DNA of 64,000 nucleotides from Locusta migratoria (taxonomy: Eukaryota > Arthropoda > Insecta > Orthoptera > Acrididae), in contig CM048750.1 in the NCBI GenBank assembly GCA_026315105.1, positions 168,420,549 through 168,484,548 on the forward strand, read 5' to 3'. Below are positions 44,940 to 56,299 of this stretch, in pieces. A program made the position numbers and the translations under genes. Under the pieces are notes generated by a model. It searched no databases. It had not been told where the DNA came from and worked only from the letters and a program-made list of their open reading frames with translations. Within the stretch, counting starts at the first letter, position 1, and each line of letters begins with the position of its first letter.

Positions 44940-45087
44940 ATTATTCCAGTCTTATAGTTTTCGAAATATTAGCAGTCGAAAATCGCTAATTCTGTCACTC
45001 ACTGACTCAACGATCATCAAAATTCTAAGGTACTTCTAGCAGACACACAAAAGTCAAATTTTGTATTTAGATAGTGTTTAGCCTGTA

Positions 45088-45287
45088 GCCGTCCGCGGTG
45101 GCCGAGGAGACTGAGGGGCTTCAGTCACGGTCTGCACTGCCACTACGGTCGGGGGTTCGAATCCCCGCTCGGGCATGGATATTTGTGCCGTCCTTAGTTG
45201 TAGGTAGTTCATAAGTAGATTGTAAGTTTAGGGACTGATGACCCCGTAGTTAAGTCCCTTAAGCTTAACAAACATTTGAACATTTTA
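45088..45287 (+). repeat. tRNA-derived SINE, subtype I
   Basis: The head begins with GTCCGCGGTGGCCGAGGAGA and has the B-box GGTTCGAATCC; the body is complete. An 11-bp target duplication TTTAGCCTGTA lies at 45077-45087 and 45288-45298. Confidence 0.93.
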
Positions 45288-45399
45288 TTTAGCCTGTAAT
45301 GGAAGAAAAAATTCAGACATCGGTAATTTTAATTCCGTTCTAGAAAACATTTTCACTTGATAGAATAGTATCTGCAAACTTGCCGTTCAGAGCCTTGTG

Positions 45400-45485
45400 T
45401 TGCTGGTGGTCTTGTCGTAGCGTGTTTGATTCACGTGCAGAAGATCGAGTGTTCGATTGCTGGAGCTGTAACTTTTTTTTTAACT
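45400..45485 (+). repeat. Possible tRNA-like SINE head
   Basis: GTGGTCTTGTCGTAGCGTG (A-box-like) and GTGTTCGATTGC (B-box-like) are followed by a T-rich run. It is unlike the main family. A decayed tRNA-derived repeat is the best guess. Confidence 0.35.
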
Positions 45486-45888
45486 TTTCATTTTAATGTA
45501 GCCTTCTTCTTCCTACTAAGTGCAGAGTCGTCGAAAATGACATCAGGTACCTGATTAGAGGATGAAGAGTAATTGATAAGATGTAGCTTAAATTTCTGAA
45601 AATGGAAACAGTACCAATGATACCTACATTCTAGCGTGATTTTAATTATAAAAGAGAATTTGCTGTTGCTCGTAATGTCGAAAATTCCGTCACATGACGC
45701 GGGGCAAGAACGTCATACCGGGAGCAAAAACGTTAGATTATGGTTTCAAACCACAACGCGGTAGAGATAGGGAGACGCTATTGATGTGGGAGACATGCAG
45801 ATTATGTTATCTATAGTCTGTGCCATAGAGTGGAAACTCTCTGGAGAGAGTATTGCGTTCTGTCTTCTCTAGGAGGTGCTGGATCTGC

Positions 45889-46341
45889 TCATGTTATCAA
45901 CATTACGCTAGGATTGTCACTTGATATCATTATATAAGTACGCGAACTTGAAAAATTCAAGTGCCGATTTTCTACGATAATTTTATCAGGAGGCCAATGA
46001 AACTTATATAATTCGAAATTTGGTTTGCTGTAGGTGTGCACAATACAATAATCATTAGTGTACATAGCCTTTGGGAGTGGTAAAACGGTGTAGATATTTC
46101 CAAAGCTATAGCTCGGATCACGATTTAAAATCTCCAAATCTAATAAAAAGGGAACTTCAAAAATTGAAGTGCTACCAACAACTGTCGTAGCGATGATCGA
46201 TATCAGAATAACATCGACGGTAACATCAATGTTCAATTCAAAGAAATCGATGTACAAAAAGCATCGACAGGAAAACGTCCGGGAATACCAGTGTTTTGGG
46301 TGCCGAAACAAACACTCCTCGGCAGAACCACAGATACACAT
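45889..46341 (-). CDS. Unrecognised 150-codon open frame
   Basis: This is the longest open frame not explained by a transposon. It begins with a Cys-rich stretch (MCICGSAEECLF), followed by a hydrophobic stretch (VTVDVILISIIATTVVGSTS, about residues 40-60) that could be one membrane segment, then a polar half rich in Tyr, Asn and Ser. I recognise no family. There are no clear introns, promoter or polyadenylation signal. In AT-rich DNA of this size a 150-codon frame could be chance. Confidence 0.2.
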   Translation of the reverse strand: MCICGSAEECLFRHPKHWYSRTFSCRCFLYIDFFELNIDVTVDVILISIIATTVVGSTSIFEVPFLLDLEILNRDPSYSFGNIYTVLPLPKAMYTNDYCIVHTYSKPNFELYKFHWPPDKIIVENRHLNFSSSRTYIMISSDNPSVMLIT

Positions 46342-46496
46342 TACTAGACTGGCACTACCGAATACAGTATTATTGGTACTCCTGTCCCTTTAATCAAAGT
46401 ATCAACAGTTATTTTGTGTACGGATAAAACAGTCGTAAGAAATAGGGATAAACTGATAAAATATCGGCACATTTAGAGTTTTGACATAAAGGCTAA

Positions 46497-46734
46497 ACTT
46501 TACTTACGGCGGTAGCGTAGTGTGCAGATGTTGGCAACGAAATGTTCGCTTTATGAGGGGGACACACAAGAACCTGTCAACTACAGAGCAGGATAAAAAT
46601 TAATTATTTAATTCATGGTCAACACGAAAGACTATGCCACTCATTCTACGTTACTGGTATCCGAAGTGTCTCATTAGTCAGTCGCTGCCAATTTCAGCAC
46701 ACTACGCCACCACTGCCGTAAGTAAACTTCTAAC
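46497..46734. mobile_element. Short TIR element (MITE)
   Basis: Terminal inverted repeats of about 40 bp: TTACTTACGGCGGT and GCGTAGTGTGC at the left, their complements (GCACACTACGCC, ACTGCCGTAAGTAA) at the right. Total about 238 bp, no coding capacity. The superfamily is unknown because a clear target duplication is lacking. Confidence 0.75.
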
Positions 46735-48465
46735 GTGTACTAGAAAAACTTGATGATATTTGTGTAATACTAATTCACTTATCCGCAACTTCCGTATGTT
46801 ATGAAGTTCACAAACTCATGCGCAATAAAACACTAACTTGTTGAATTTGTATATTGATCCACCGAAGGTGGCAGTATTATACTTGATGAAAGGATTGAAC
46901 AATAAGAATGTAATCGACTTTCCGAACTTTCCAAATACTTAATACTTAATACTTTGGTTACATCAAACCAAACGAAACCAAACCGAACCAAAGAGACAGG
47001 GAATGGTTTTTAAGAAAATCCGTGGCTGATGTACAAAATATTTACAGAAAAAGACAACCTAAAAAAAATTTAATTATTTCTCGACGAATTCTTTCCATCA
47101 TAAAAAGACGTGAGATATTATGGAAAACCAAGTCCTTATATTTATTAAAGAAATAAAGATGTACAATTTTGATATAGTCACTACCGATGTTGGTAGATAA
47201 CTAATTAGATAAAAAATTATGACAAGGTGTTGAATAGGTGGTTCCATGAACACAAACTAAAATAACCGACTTGGTTTCAAGTAAGATCTCACAACTTTTT
47301 ATGATAGAAAGAATTCGTCGCGAGACTTGCATTTTTGTACAGTTTATGTTTTTGATGGGATTTATTTTTCCCCAACTTATGCGACTAGGTTTAATATTAG
47401 AATAATCAAATACTTTATAAATTTGTGCATTTTTAATCAGTCATTTGTAGCTGAATTATATTTTTAAAGAATCAGTGATGATAGTGACCATGTGGAGTGA
47501 CATTCCGCATAAATTTTAACCACGTTCACTTACTTCCATTAGCCGTCCATTACACATCTTCATTTTCTTTAAGATCATACTATATTGATAAGTTTATCTG
47601 TCTGTTTTTGTGTGTGTTTTGTGAGAGCGAGTTAACGATATATTACTATTGCATAATAGTCGTTGCTGAATTCCAATATTCTCCAAAAGTCAGACTCTAA
47701 ACAAATTCCGCGTGCACATCTATGTACTCGATCTTCCTATTTACCTTGTAATCAAGTTCAGTAAGATAATTGTAATATTCCAAGTACAGACCAATGCTGT
47801 TAATGTTATATCTAAACACTCTCAGATCTCGGCATGTCTTTTTGGGACTGAATAACCAACTACACAACCGCGGAATCTATTAGGACGATTTTGAATCATG
47901 TAGTCAACTGTTCTTTCTTCACTTAATTTATAATTACGTGTAGTACAACTACTTGTCATAAGATTTCTTTCTAGTTCATCATTACCAAGTACAAACGAAA
48001 ACAAGAAGTGTCAATAATTAGTGTTTCAAAATTCAAAATACGTACAAATTTAACTTTCACACTGCGGTTAAGGAAAAATTAGAAATCTTGTTTACCGAGT
48101 TAAATTATTAACGTTCATTTATGTTGATTCTTTATGAAAAGAGTTGAAAGTTGTATGTGGTAGTTCAGTAAAGCGGATTTGTTTTTACGACGAGTTTGAC
48201 TTCCTGTAGCTTGTAGTTTTCTCCATTATTATGCTGTATTTCTTCGTATTAGATGCGCTATTTTAAAATAGAGCGAAACAAATATTTTCCGATTACATGT
48301 AATGAAGTGCAATCTGATATTGTTACGAAACACTCTGTCGCCTAGTCGGTATTTATATGTTATAAGTAACAATAGCTAACGCTAGCCCAGGTTACATCAT
48401 TTCTCCTGTGACATGTAACACGCTAGTACATCGTTCTATAGTCACACCCCTCATCATAAATGATT
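46735..48465. other. Unassigned AT-rich stretch
   Basis: No gene or family repeat recognised in about 1.7 kb. A (CAAAC)-rich patch lies near 46965-46992. Confidence 0.5.
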
Positions 48466-48469
48466 GTGA

Positions 48470-50735
48470 AAGTAGGTGAGAAAAGATAGATTGAATAAAG
48501 CAGGTGGTGGCGTATTTATTGTTGTCACAGGCGGTTTATCCTGTAGTGAAATTGAAGTAGATTGGTCCTGTTAGTTGGTATGGGTAGAGGTTATACCTGA
48601 CAATCAAAAGAAATTAATAATTGGTTCTTTTTATCGACCCCTGACTCAAACGATTTTATTGCAGTAATGTTCAACGAAAGCTTGGATCAAATTTGAAAAA
48701 GGTACCCAAAGCATACAATTTTAATAGGTGGTGACTTTCATTTACCCTCGATATGATGGCAAAAATACATGTTCAAAACTAGAGCCAAACGTAAAACATC
48801 GTCCGAAATTGTACTGAACGCATTCTTCGAAAATTATCTCGAGCAATTAGAATAGTAAATGGTTGTCAGGACATACTTGACCTCCTAGCAACAAATATTC
48901 CGTAGCTAATAAAGAGCATCAGAACAGATTAATGAACACACAGTTGTCGTAGCGAGACTGAATATCGGGCTTTCCAAATCCAGCAAAATTAAAAGGAAAG
49001 TATATTTATTCAAAAAGCAGATAAAAATTCAATTAAAGGTTTCGTGTGTGACAATTTACGGTCTTTTCGAAACTGATAGCGTGAGTATAGATCAGATGTG
49101 GCTTACATTCAAAGAAATAATATCGACAAGCATTGACAGATTCATACAAAACAAATTAATAAAAGAGGGGGCTGACCCGCCGTGGTATACAAAACAGGTT
49201 ACATCACTGTTACAACAGCAAAGTAAACAGCATGAAAAATTTAAACGCACAAAAAAATCCTCAAGAATGACAATCTTTTACTGAAACTACAAATATTGCT
49301 CTAATTTCAATGTGAGAAGCTGACAATAGGTAACACAACGAAACCCTGCCACGAAATTTTGTAGAGAATCCTAAGAAATTCTGGTCATACGTAAAGTATA
49401 CTATCGGCAAAACACAAACAATAACTTCATTACACGATAGAAATGGTGATGCAACTAATAACAGTTCTAATAAAGCAGAATTGCTGAACGCAGCTTTCCG
49501 AAATTCCTTCACTAGAGTAGACGAAGCAAATATTCCAGAATTCCTATCGAGAACAGCTTCCACCATCCGTAATTTGGACGTAAATATCTCTGGAGTATTA
49601 AAACCATTTAAAGCACTTAACAAAAGTAAGTCTCTCGGTCCTGGCTGTATACCAATTAGGTTCCTTTCAGAGTATTCCGATGCAATAGCCCCATACCTAT
49701 CAAATACAATCGCTCGCGTAGCGAACGTTGCAAACTCAAAGCGTGGAAGTTCCACAGGTCACTCCAATATTCAAGAAAGGCAATAGGAGTGACCAACAAA
49801 ATTACAGGCCTATATCATCTACGTATGTTTGCAGCAGGATATTAGAACATATACTTTCCTCAAATATCATGAATTACCTCGAAGAAAACAACCTGTTGTC
49901 CAATAGTCAAGTATCGTTCTTGTGAAACACAGCTAGCTCTTTACTCACATCATGTGATGAGTGCTATCGATAAGGGATGCCAAATAGATTCAGTATTTCA
50001 AGATTTCCGGAAGACTTTCGACACTGTACCTCACAAGCGTCTTCTAATCAAATTGCGTGGTTATGGAATATCGCCACAGTTGTGCGATTGGATTCGTGAT
50101 TTGCTGTCAGAAAGGTCACAGTACGCTGTAATTGACGGTAAATCATCCAGTAGAACAGAAGTGATATCTGGCGTTCCACAGGGAAGTGTAAATTCAACTA
50201 AATACCTAGGAGTAACAATTAGGAACAACTTAAATTGGAAAGAACACTTAGAAAATATTGTAGGAAAAGCGAACCAGACTACGTTGCAATGGCAGGACAC
50301 TTAGAAGGTGCAACAGTTCTACTAAAGGAACACTATATTTGTGCGTCCTATTTTGGGGTATTGCTGCGCATTGTGGGATCACAAGAGAAGGGCGGCTCGT
50401 ATTGTATTATCGCGATATAGGGAAGAGAGTGTCACGGGAATGATGCACGAGTTGGAAATCATTAAAAGAAAGCCTACATCTATTTGCGGAATTTATTTCA
50501 AAAACTTTCTCTTCAGAATGCGAACATATATTGTTAGCACCCATCTACATAGGGAGACATGAGCATCATAATAAAATAAGAGAAATCAGATCGAAAACAG
50601 AAGGATTTAGGTGTTCCTCTTTTCCGCGAGCTATTAGAGAGTGGAACTATCGAGAAGTATCATAAAAGCGGTTCGATGAACCCTCTGCCATTCAGTTCAG
50701 CGTGACTTGCAGAATATCGATGTAGATGTACAAAT
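48470..50735 (+). mobile_element. LINE family B, plus strand, internal deletion in RT
   Basis: The endonuclease half (about 48470-49030) has GGVFIVV, IGSFYRP and a GGDFHLPS segment. Reverse transcriptase frames follow at 49481-49786, 49728-49925 and 49954-50304 (VTPIFKKGNR, NYRPISSTY, VFQDFRKTFDTVPH, ISGVPQGSV). The tail is the plus-strand version of the family B 3' UTR (AACCCTCTGCCATTCAG and CAGAATATCGATGTAGATGTA). Confidence 0.88.
49481..50304 (+). pseudogene. Family B reverse transcriptase lacking FADD
   Basis: At about 50187 the frame passes directly from VPQGSV to NSTKYLGVTIRNNLNWKEHL. In the copy at 32897-33328 these blocks are separated by roughly 90 residues that include FADD. The deletion is in frame, so the shortened protein could still be read through this part, but the catalytic Asp pair is gone. 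Stops and frameshifts elsewhere also break the gene. Confidence 0.85.
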
Positions 50736-52352
50736 TACCTTCGCACCTTGCTGTAAACACAGTAGTTTGTATGACAGATATCAGAAAAGTGTTTGAAACA
50801 CACAATTTATGTAAAGAATAATTAGAAATATAGATAATATCAAACACGTTTCAGCATGAGACGTGCGAATATGTTATAAAGGCATATTGCGGAATAAAGA
50901 GTGAGGCACCCTAACCCCCACTTTCCATTCAGTTCTTGAAGCAGGAAAATATTTGCCTTTTCTGTGCTCCAACATGAGTATTTTTCAGTTGGTTACTATA
51001 GCTTTCACGTTCTGTGGAAACAGTAATTATTTGAAATTAGTTTATCGCTAACAATAGTTTTCATTTATTCTTATGTTGGCGAATGAAAGTGCAACTTATC
51101 TTGAAGCTACTCATTGACTGTCGACGTAAACCATATTCACTTTCAAGATATCAAACATACCAAGAACCTTATCTAGGTCAAACTACCACATCCTAGTTGT
51201 ACCTAGTACAAGCATGGACTGAAAAAAATTAGGCAAGCACCGTGTAAAAAAGAAAAAAAAATGTGTACACCACATTTTGTGGAAATGTAGATTATTATAG
51301 GAAGTCTCCTGACCTGAAAGTAGGTAACAAACGCGTAGTGCATCTTTAAAGTGTCTATATTCCTTTCTTTCCACAACGGTTGCATCGTGTGTGGCAATAA
51401 TTCAATTATATGTGGTAGACTATGTTATTATATCACCATAAATAACTCTCATTAAATTGTATTTTGTACTTCATTGTGCCCCGATTTTACGTAATACTAG
51501 ATATACACAACAACACTTCCCTGGTATGAAATGAACTGGTACGCAAATCAAATAAGTCTTGAGAACTTTCTTTCACCAAGGAGATAAAGACATCAAATCA
51601 ATTCCCTGCCTTGCGTTGGTGAGCCTATAAGTAATGAAAGAAAAGAAACAGAAATGAGGTTTTCACACAAAGTCATTGTTTTTTGTAAACAACAACTGAC
51701 TATTATTTTTAACCGTCTTCTACATAGAAATTTCTTCTATATAGAAATAAGAGGGTTTACCAACTTCGATTCATGCTACGTATCGTTGCCCATGAGGAAG
51801 TTTAGAGAATGTATCAGTTTCTACATCATGTCTGTTTCCTCTTCCCTTCACTGTCCATCTCCTCTAACCCTCTCCTTCTGATGTTCCGACTCCAGAATGA
51901 GTTTGCATATAGGATTAAAGACTGCATTTGTGATTTCACTATTTTAAAGTAATTGTTCGTAGAACCATGCTACTTATGCCTTACATTATCAATGTCTGTC
52001 GTCAAAATTTCAGAGTAAGTGGTCAGGAATTGTTGGAGAGTAACGTTTTAGAACAGACAGACATTTACGTTTTCATTTAAATGATGCACATGAAAACGTA
52101 AATCGCGAGTCCCGACATCAGTTAACCAGATACAAACCTACCGCCGAAATGAATGGATTGAAGTGGTTAACAACATTTTATTATTAATTGGCACACTAAA
52201 GGATAAACTAATTTCGGGTGCGCATGTGAATAACGTATGTTTTAACTTCAGATAGATCGACCGGTACTGGAGCACACTATTTCGTCCTGCTTCGTTTTAC
52301 ACATTTCTTTATTTGTGTTTCAAACTGCAAAACTGATTGATTGACAAAACAT
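50736..52352. other. Unassigned stretch
   Basis: No gene recognised. A-rich and T-rich patches near 51223-51261 produce hydrophobic frames that I do not call genes. ACATTTACGTTTTCATTTAA and TGATGCACATGAAAACGTAAAT (about 52060-52104) form a small inverted repeat. Confidence 0.4.
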
Positions 52353-52555
52353 GTTCAAAATGTTCAAATATTTGTATAGCTCATGGGACTTAACTACAGG
52401 GTCATCAGTCCCTAAACTTACAAACTGCTTATGGACTAGCTAATACTAAGGACGGCACAAATATCCATGCCCGAGGGGGGATTCGAACCCCCGACCGTAG
52501 TGGCCGTGCAGACTGTGACTGAAGCGCCTCAGTCCCCTCGGCCACCGCGGCCGGC
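52353..52555 (-). repeat. tRNA-derived SINE, subtype I
   Basis: Full-length minus-strand copy. A 10-bp target duplication GACAAAACAT lies at 52343-52352 and 52556-52565. Confidence 0.93.
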
Positions 52556-52656
52556 GACAAAACATCAATTTGAAGTAACAGACGATAAGTTTCTTCATAA
52601 CTCCAAAATTTCTGAACTGATTTCAGTCAATAAGACGTAGCTGCATTTGTGTATAT

Positions 52657-53058
52657 TGAAAGAAAATACCAGTATCTGTGTTTAGATTTTTTAACTAATC
52701 AAGCGACCGGTTTCGGTGCTATATTTCCACCTTCTTCAGGCCCCTGTTGCGTAACTGTCACAAGTAATAGCGCATTTAAAAGGGAGTAACCATAAATTTC
52801 ATCGTCCTTCCATGACAGGTGTCAAACGACAACTGATGTACGAGGTATTCGAAAAGAGCCGTCCAAAGATGAATACCTAATACATCAGTTGTCATACCTG
52901 TCATGCAAGGACGAAGAAATTTTTGGTTAACCCCCTTTTAAATGCGCTACTACTTGTGACAGTAACGGGGGCTTAAAGATGGTGCGAATATAGCATCGAA
53001 ACCGGTCGCTTAACTAATTAAAACATCGAACACATCTTCTGCTACTTTCTTTAAATCG
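52657..53058. mobile_element. Large inverted-repeat (foldback) element with hammerhead-like cores
   Basis: The left (about 52657-52855) and right (about 52870-53058) arms are reverse complements with about 15-20% divergence by eye. Shared blocks are AAGCGACCGGTTTCG, GTGACAG or CTGTCAC, GCGCATTTAAAAGGG, CGTCCTT and ACAACTGATGTA. The spacer is short (GAAAAGAGCCGTCC). It has no coding capacity. Layout and GACCGGTTTC motif match the 7.9-9.8 kb repeats. Confidence 0.88.
52699..52745 (-). ncRNA. Hammerhead-ribozyme-like core
   Basis: The minus strand has CTGAAGA (full match to CUGANGA; plus 52733-52739), a 4-bp stem II (GGTG with CACC), GAAA (plus 52711-52714), a C-CG-G mini stem III and GTC (plus 52705-52707). 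Stem I gives two Watson-Crick pairs and two wobbles. All core bases agree with the consensus. The opposed copy at about 52970-53015 (plus) has CTTAAAGA instead and is probably dead. Confidence 0.6.
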
Positions 53059-53502
53059 ACACATTTATTTCAACTGTAGTCCCAGTATATTAGGAGAGAA
53101 TTAAACGTAGCTGAATTTGTCTTTGTGAGATTTGCAACACTACTAGTAGAAAATAAAGTTTAGTTAAAAAATAGTTTATACCCGGACCTCTCCCATGCTG
53201 CGACTGGTTTTTGCAGTCTTATAAGCGCTACCTATAATGGTTATACATTCAATCGCAAAAGTATTCGGACACTGGGAAGTTTCACAATGAGTACTCGAGA
53301 AACACTGACTATGAAACTCAAACATATTTATCAGCAATATATATGCGGAACAACATTACAAAAGAATTATTGTATTATTTCGTTTACAAAACATTAATAA
53401 CAGAAAAATTAACAACAAAAATGGAACAACCTGCACACCCTGCTGCTACAAAAGTATTCGGACACTGTCTAACAAATGTTCATTAGTTGTACGACGAAAA
53501 TA

Positions 53503-54738
53503 TCAGTACATTGTGAGTCCACCTTTCATTTTCAATACCTCCTCCAATCTACTAGTCATATTTTCCACGATGTTTTTCTTTTTCGTGAAATCTGGGCCTA
53601 TATTTGCCCATTCTTGGCGCAGATTCTCTTTCAAGGTCTCCTTCGTATAGATGTTATCCGCGCGGAGCGTCCGTTTCAATTTATCCCTCAAGTGTTCGAT
53701 TGAGTTAAGGTCTGGTGATTGGGGACGGGGGGGTGCAATTCTTTCGGTTAACTGAAGGGCAACCACATTTGTACAATATGCATGGTATGCTTGGGATCAT
53801 TATCCTGATAAAAATGAAAGTTGTTCGCAATACCTAGATGTCGTGCACTATGCTTCAAATGTCCTCGCAGTATATTCAAATACGCTTCCTTGTTCATCGT
53901 ATCATCAGTGAGTACTAAATCACCCACACCATTGCCGGACATGCATCCCCACACCATGATGCTCCCACCTCCAAACATTACTGTTGGTTTGAGGTTCCTG
54001 GGATTCAAAAAAAAAATGTTCAAATGTTTGTTAAGCTTATGGGACTTAACTACGGGGTCATCAGTCCCTAAACTTACAAACTACTTACAAACTAGGACGG
54101 CACAAATATCCATGCCCGAGGGGGGATTCGAATCCCCGACCGTAGTGGCCGTGCTGACCGTGACTGTAGCGCCTCAGTCACCTCGGCCACCGCGGCCGGC
54201 CCTGGGATTCAGCTCTTCATTGGTCTTTCGCCACATGTTTGCCTTTCCGTCGCTTTGCCATAATGTAAATTAACATTCGTCGTAAAATATCACCATATTC
54301 CACCAAGCCTGATCGTATTCGGCGCATACGTTTCTTCTGGTTCACTGTATTTTTAAATGGCTTTCGCCGTGCCATTCGACCATGGTACTGCGATCGTCGT
54401 AGTACTCTCCGCACGGTTTCGGGATGAACTTTTATACCGAGGTCTCCCTCAATCTCACTTGCAATTCGTGTGGCAGATATTTTCGGGTTCTGTTGCACCT
54501 TTCGCACAATCACACATTCATCTCTCTGTGAAAATGTCCGTGGCCGTCCTGTATTGCAACGGAATTCCAATCGCTTTTCTTTCTCGAACCGTTTAATAAT
54601 GTCGTGAACTGTACTTTTCTTCGTGTTCACTATTGCGGCAATTTCCCTGCAGGTGTTCCCTTCGCGTGATGATAAGAGACAAGTTGCATTTGCTCGAACG
54701 TAGAACACTTCCCTCTGCGTCCCATCGTCGACCTGCAC
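53503..54738 (-). pseudogene. Tc1-like transposase, broken
   Basis: N-terminal part (54217-54738): helix-turn-helix (CREIAAIVNTKKSTVHDIIKRF), a GRPR hinge (TGRPRTFSQRDE) and a second HTH-like region (PETVRRVLRRS). The region of the first catalytic Asp is frameshifted and carries a stop. After the SINE, 53748-54023 has GGGSIMVWGCMS and FYQDNDPKHT with the second Asp. After another frameshift, 53503-53766 has SPDLNSIEHL, which keeps the catalytic Glu of a DD34E enzyme. The total length, about 340 codons without the SINE, is normal for the family. Confidence 0.9.
54008..54200 (-). repeat. tRNA-derived SINE, subtype I, inside the Tc1-like transposase
   Basis: Perfect 11-bp target duplication CCTGGGATTCA at 53997-54007 and 54201-54211. 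The insertion starts with an A-run on plus and ends in GCGGCCGGC. Confidence 0.95.
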
Positions 54739-54891
54739 AGGCTCGCGATACGTGTTCGCTAATCACCGCTACCGTCTCGCGGAAATGTCGGTCACACTGC
54801 AGTCGCTTCACCCTCTGTGCGTCACGGAATGAACTATTCTCTCAAGTTGTCCGCCTTTGTCCGAATACTTTTGTTGCACCTTCCGATGCCG

Positions 54892-56298
54892 TTTTCAGGA
54901 AATATTACGTAACAGACACATGTCCAACAAAAATTCTTCGTATTTGACGCGTGTTTCACGTTCAACATCGTACTCGGAGTCCCAAATACATTACAAAGTG
55001 CAATTTCTGTATTTGTTCATGCGGCAAACTGCAATATTATGCGCATTTACATGCTGTCCGACAACTTTTGCGACTGAGTTTATATGATTCTTATTGCACT
55101 GTCTATCCCTTGTATGCATCATTATCCCTATAATTTTTATTTTCTACTTAGCGTAGACACATTGAGGAAAATAGAAATGATCTTTTTTATAATCTCGTTA
55201 CACGTATTAAGAAATAATTCATCGTGTTGTGAATATCGGTAACAGCAGTATGCGCATACGGCGTGTTTCTAAATTCAAAGTGAAATTACCTTTTAATAAG
55301 TAAAAAAAAAGTATATCACATATTTAATATTTGTCAGTCAGTTTCGTTTACATGACTTTTTACACGGTTGAACTACATACCGTAAACGCAATACGTGGAG
55401 AAAATGTGGCCGGTTTGAGGCCGCCATTGCAAGGCTGGTGCGCTGCGGTGTTCGCGCGCCTGGTGTTACCTACCTGGGCACTGGAGCCATCTGTCGGCAG
55501 CAGGCGGTACTATGACGCAGGAGGCTTCCAAGCGCCTGCTGAAATCAATTTCGCGTAACCCTTTCACTGCCGATGCAGATGTTGTTAGTGTGATATTTCC
55601 GACAAGGTTTGTCGTTCGTAAAATCAATCGCCGTGATTCGCTAAAATACAGGCGACCGTTTTCATGAATAAATATGCTGACATTAACAACGTTAAAGAGG
55701 AGTGTGTTTTAAATGGGTTTGATCCTGTACAGTGAATACGAAAAGCGATACCATTGTGCGTTTGTTTAGTATTGCCCGCCTCCCTTATAAGGGGGAAGGG
55801 CGAATGTAAGTTAAATTCTAAATAAAAAGAAATACTAATCCTATTGCAGTAACAAAATAGCCACCTTGTCTTAACAATCACAGCAAAAATATGGTTATAG
55901 CGCCAAGATAAGGGTTATACTAAAAGTCTTGAGCTTAATCGGTTAGGGGTTCGGTTTACAGTTGTACGGTCTTCCCTATACCAGTTTAGGTAATTTTTAC
56001 TTGTACAATTTTCTAGCCTATGTTAAAAATGACAAGCATCACTGTAACAAATACGTCATATGAAAGTGTTGTTGATTTTATATGTGGATCAATTGGTCAC
56101 AGGGTATACGACGTGCAACGGGAGTAACGAATTAAACCGCTGTATCATTAAAACCTACATGTCAAGAAAATGTACATACTTTTCTTTATTACTTACGTTT
56201 CGCGTATTTGACAAATAACCCACACAGTAAATGTGCGATTTATAACACGCAAGGAAAAAAGCAAACAGTGAGTTATCAAAAGTGGGCCAAACTGACAG
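54892..56298. other. Unassigned stretch with a GC-richer island
   Basis: No gene recognised. The segment about 55400-55560 is richer in G and C (GGCCGGTTTGAGGCCGCCAT, TTCGCGCGCC) than its surroundings. It includes a reverse YY1-like GCCGCCAT and could be a small regulatory element or exon fragment. The rest is AT-rich. Confidence 0.3.
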
Positions 56299-56299
56299 T

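Larger units (their letters stand above)
53246..54890 (-). mobile_element. Tc1-like DNA transposon split by a SINE
   Basis: The ends are inverted: CGCAAAAGTATTCGGACA at the left (about 53253) and its complement TGTCCGAATACTTTTGTTGC (54859-54878) at the right. A second direct copy of AAAAGTATTCGGACACTG lies at about 53449-53467, an inverted/direct-repeat layout known from some Tc1-like elements. TA precedes the left end at 53244. The transposase is encoded on minus and broken by frameshifts, a stop and a SINE. Confidence 0.9.

Noticed and set aside
53821..54273. 150-codon plus frame through the Tc1-like element
   Set aside because: It is antisense to the transposase and runs into the nested SINE.
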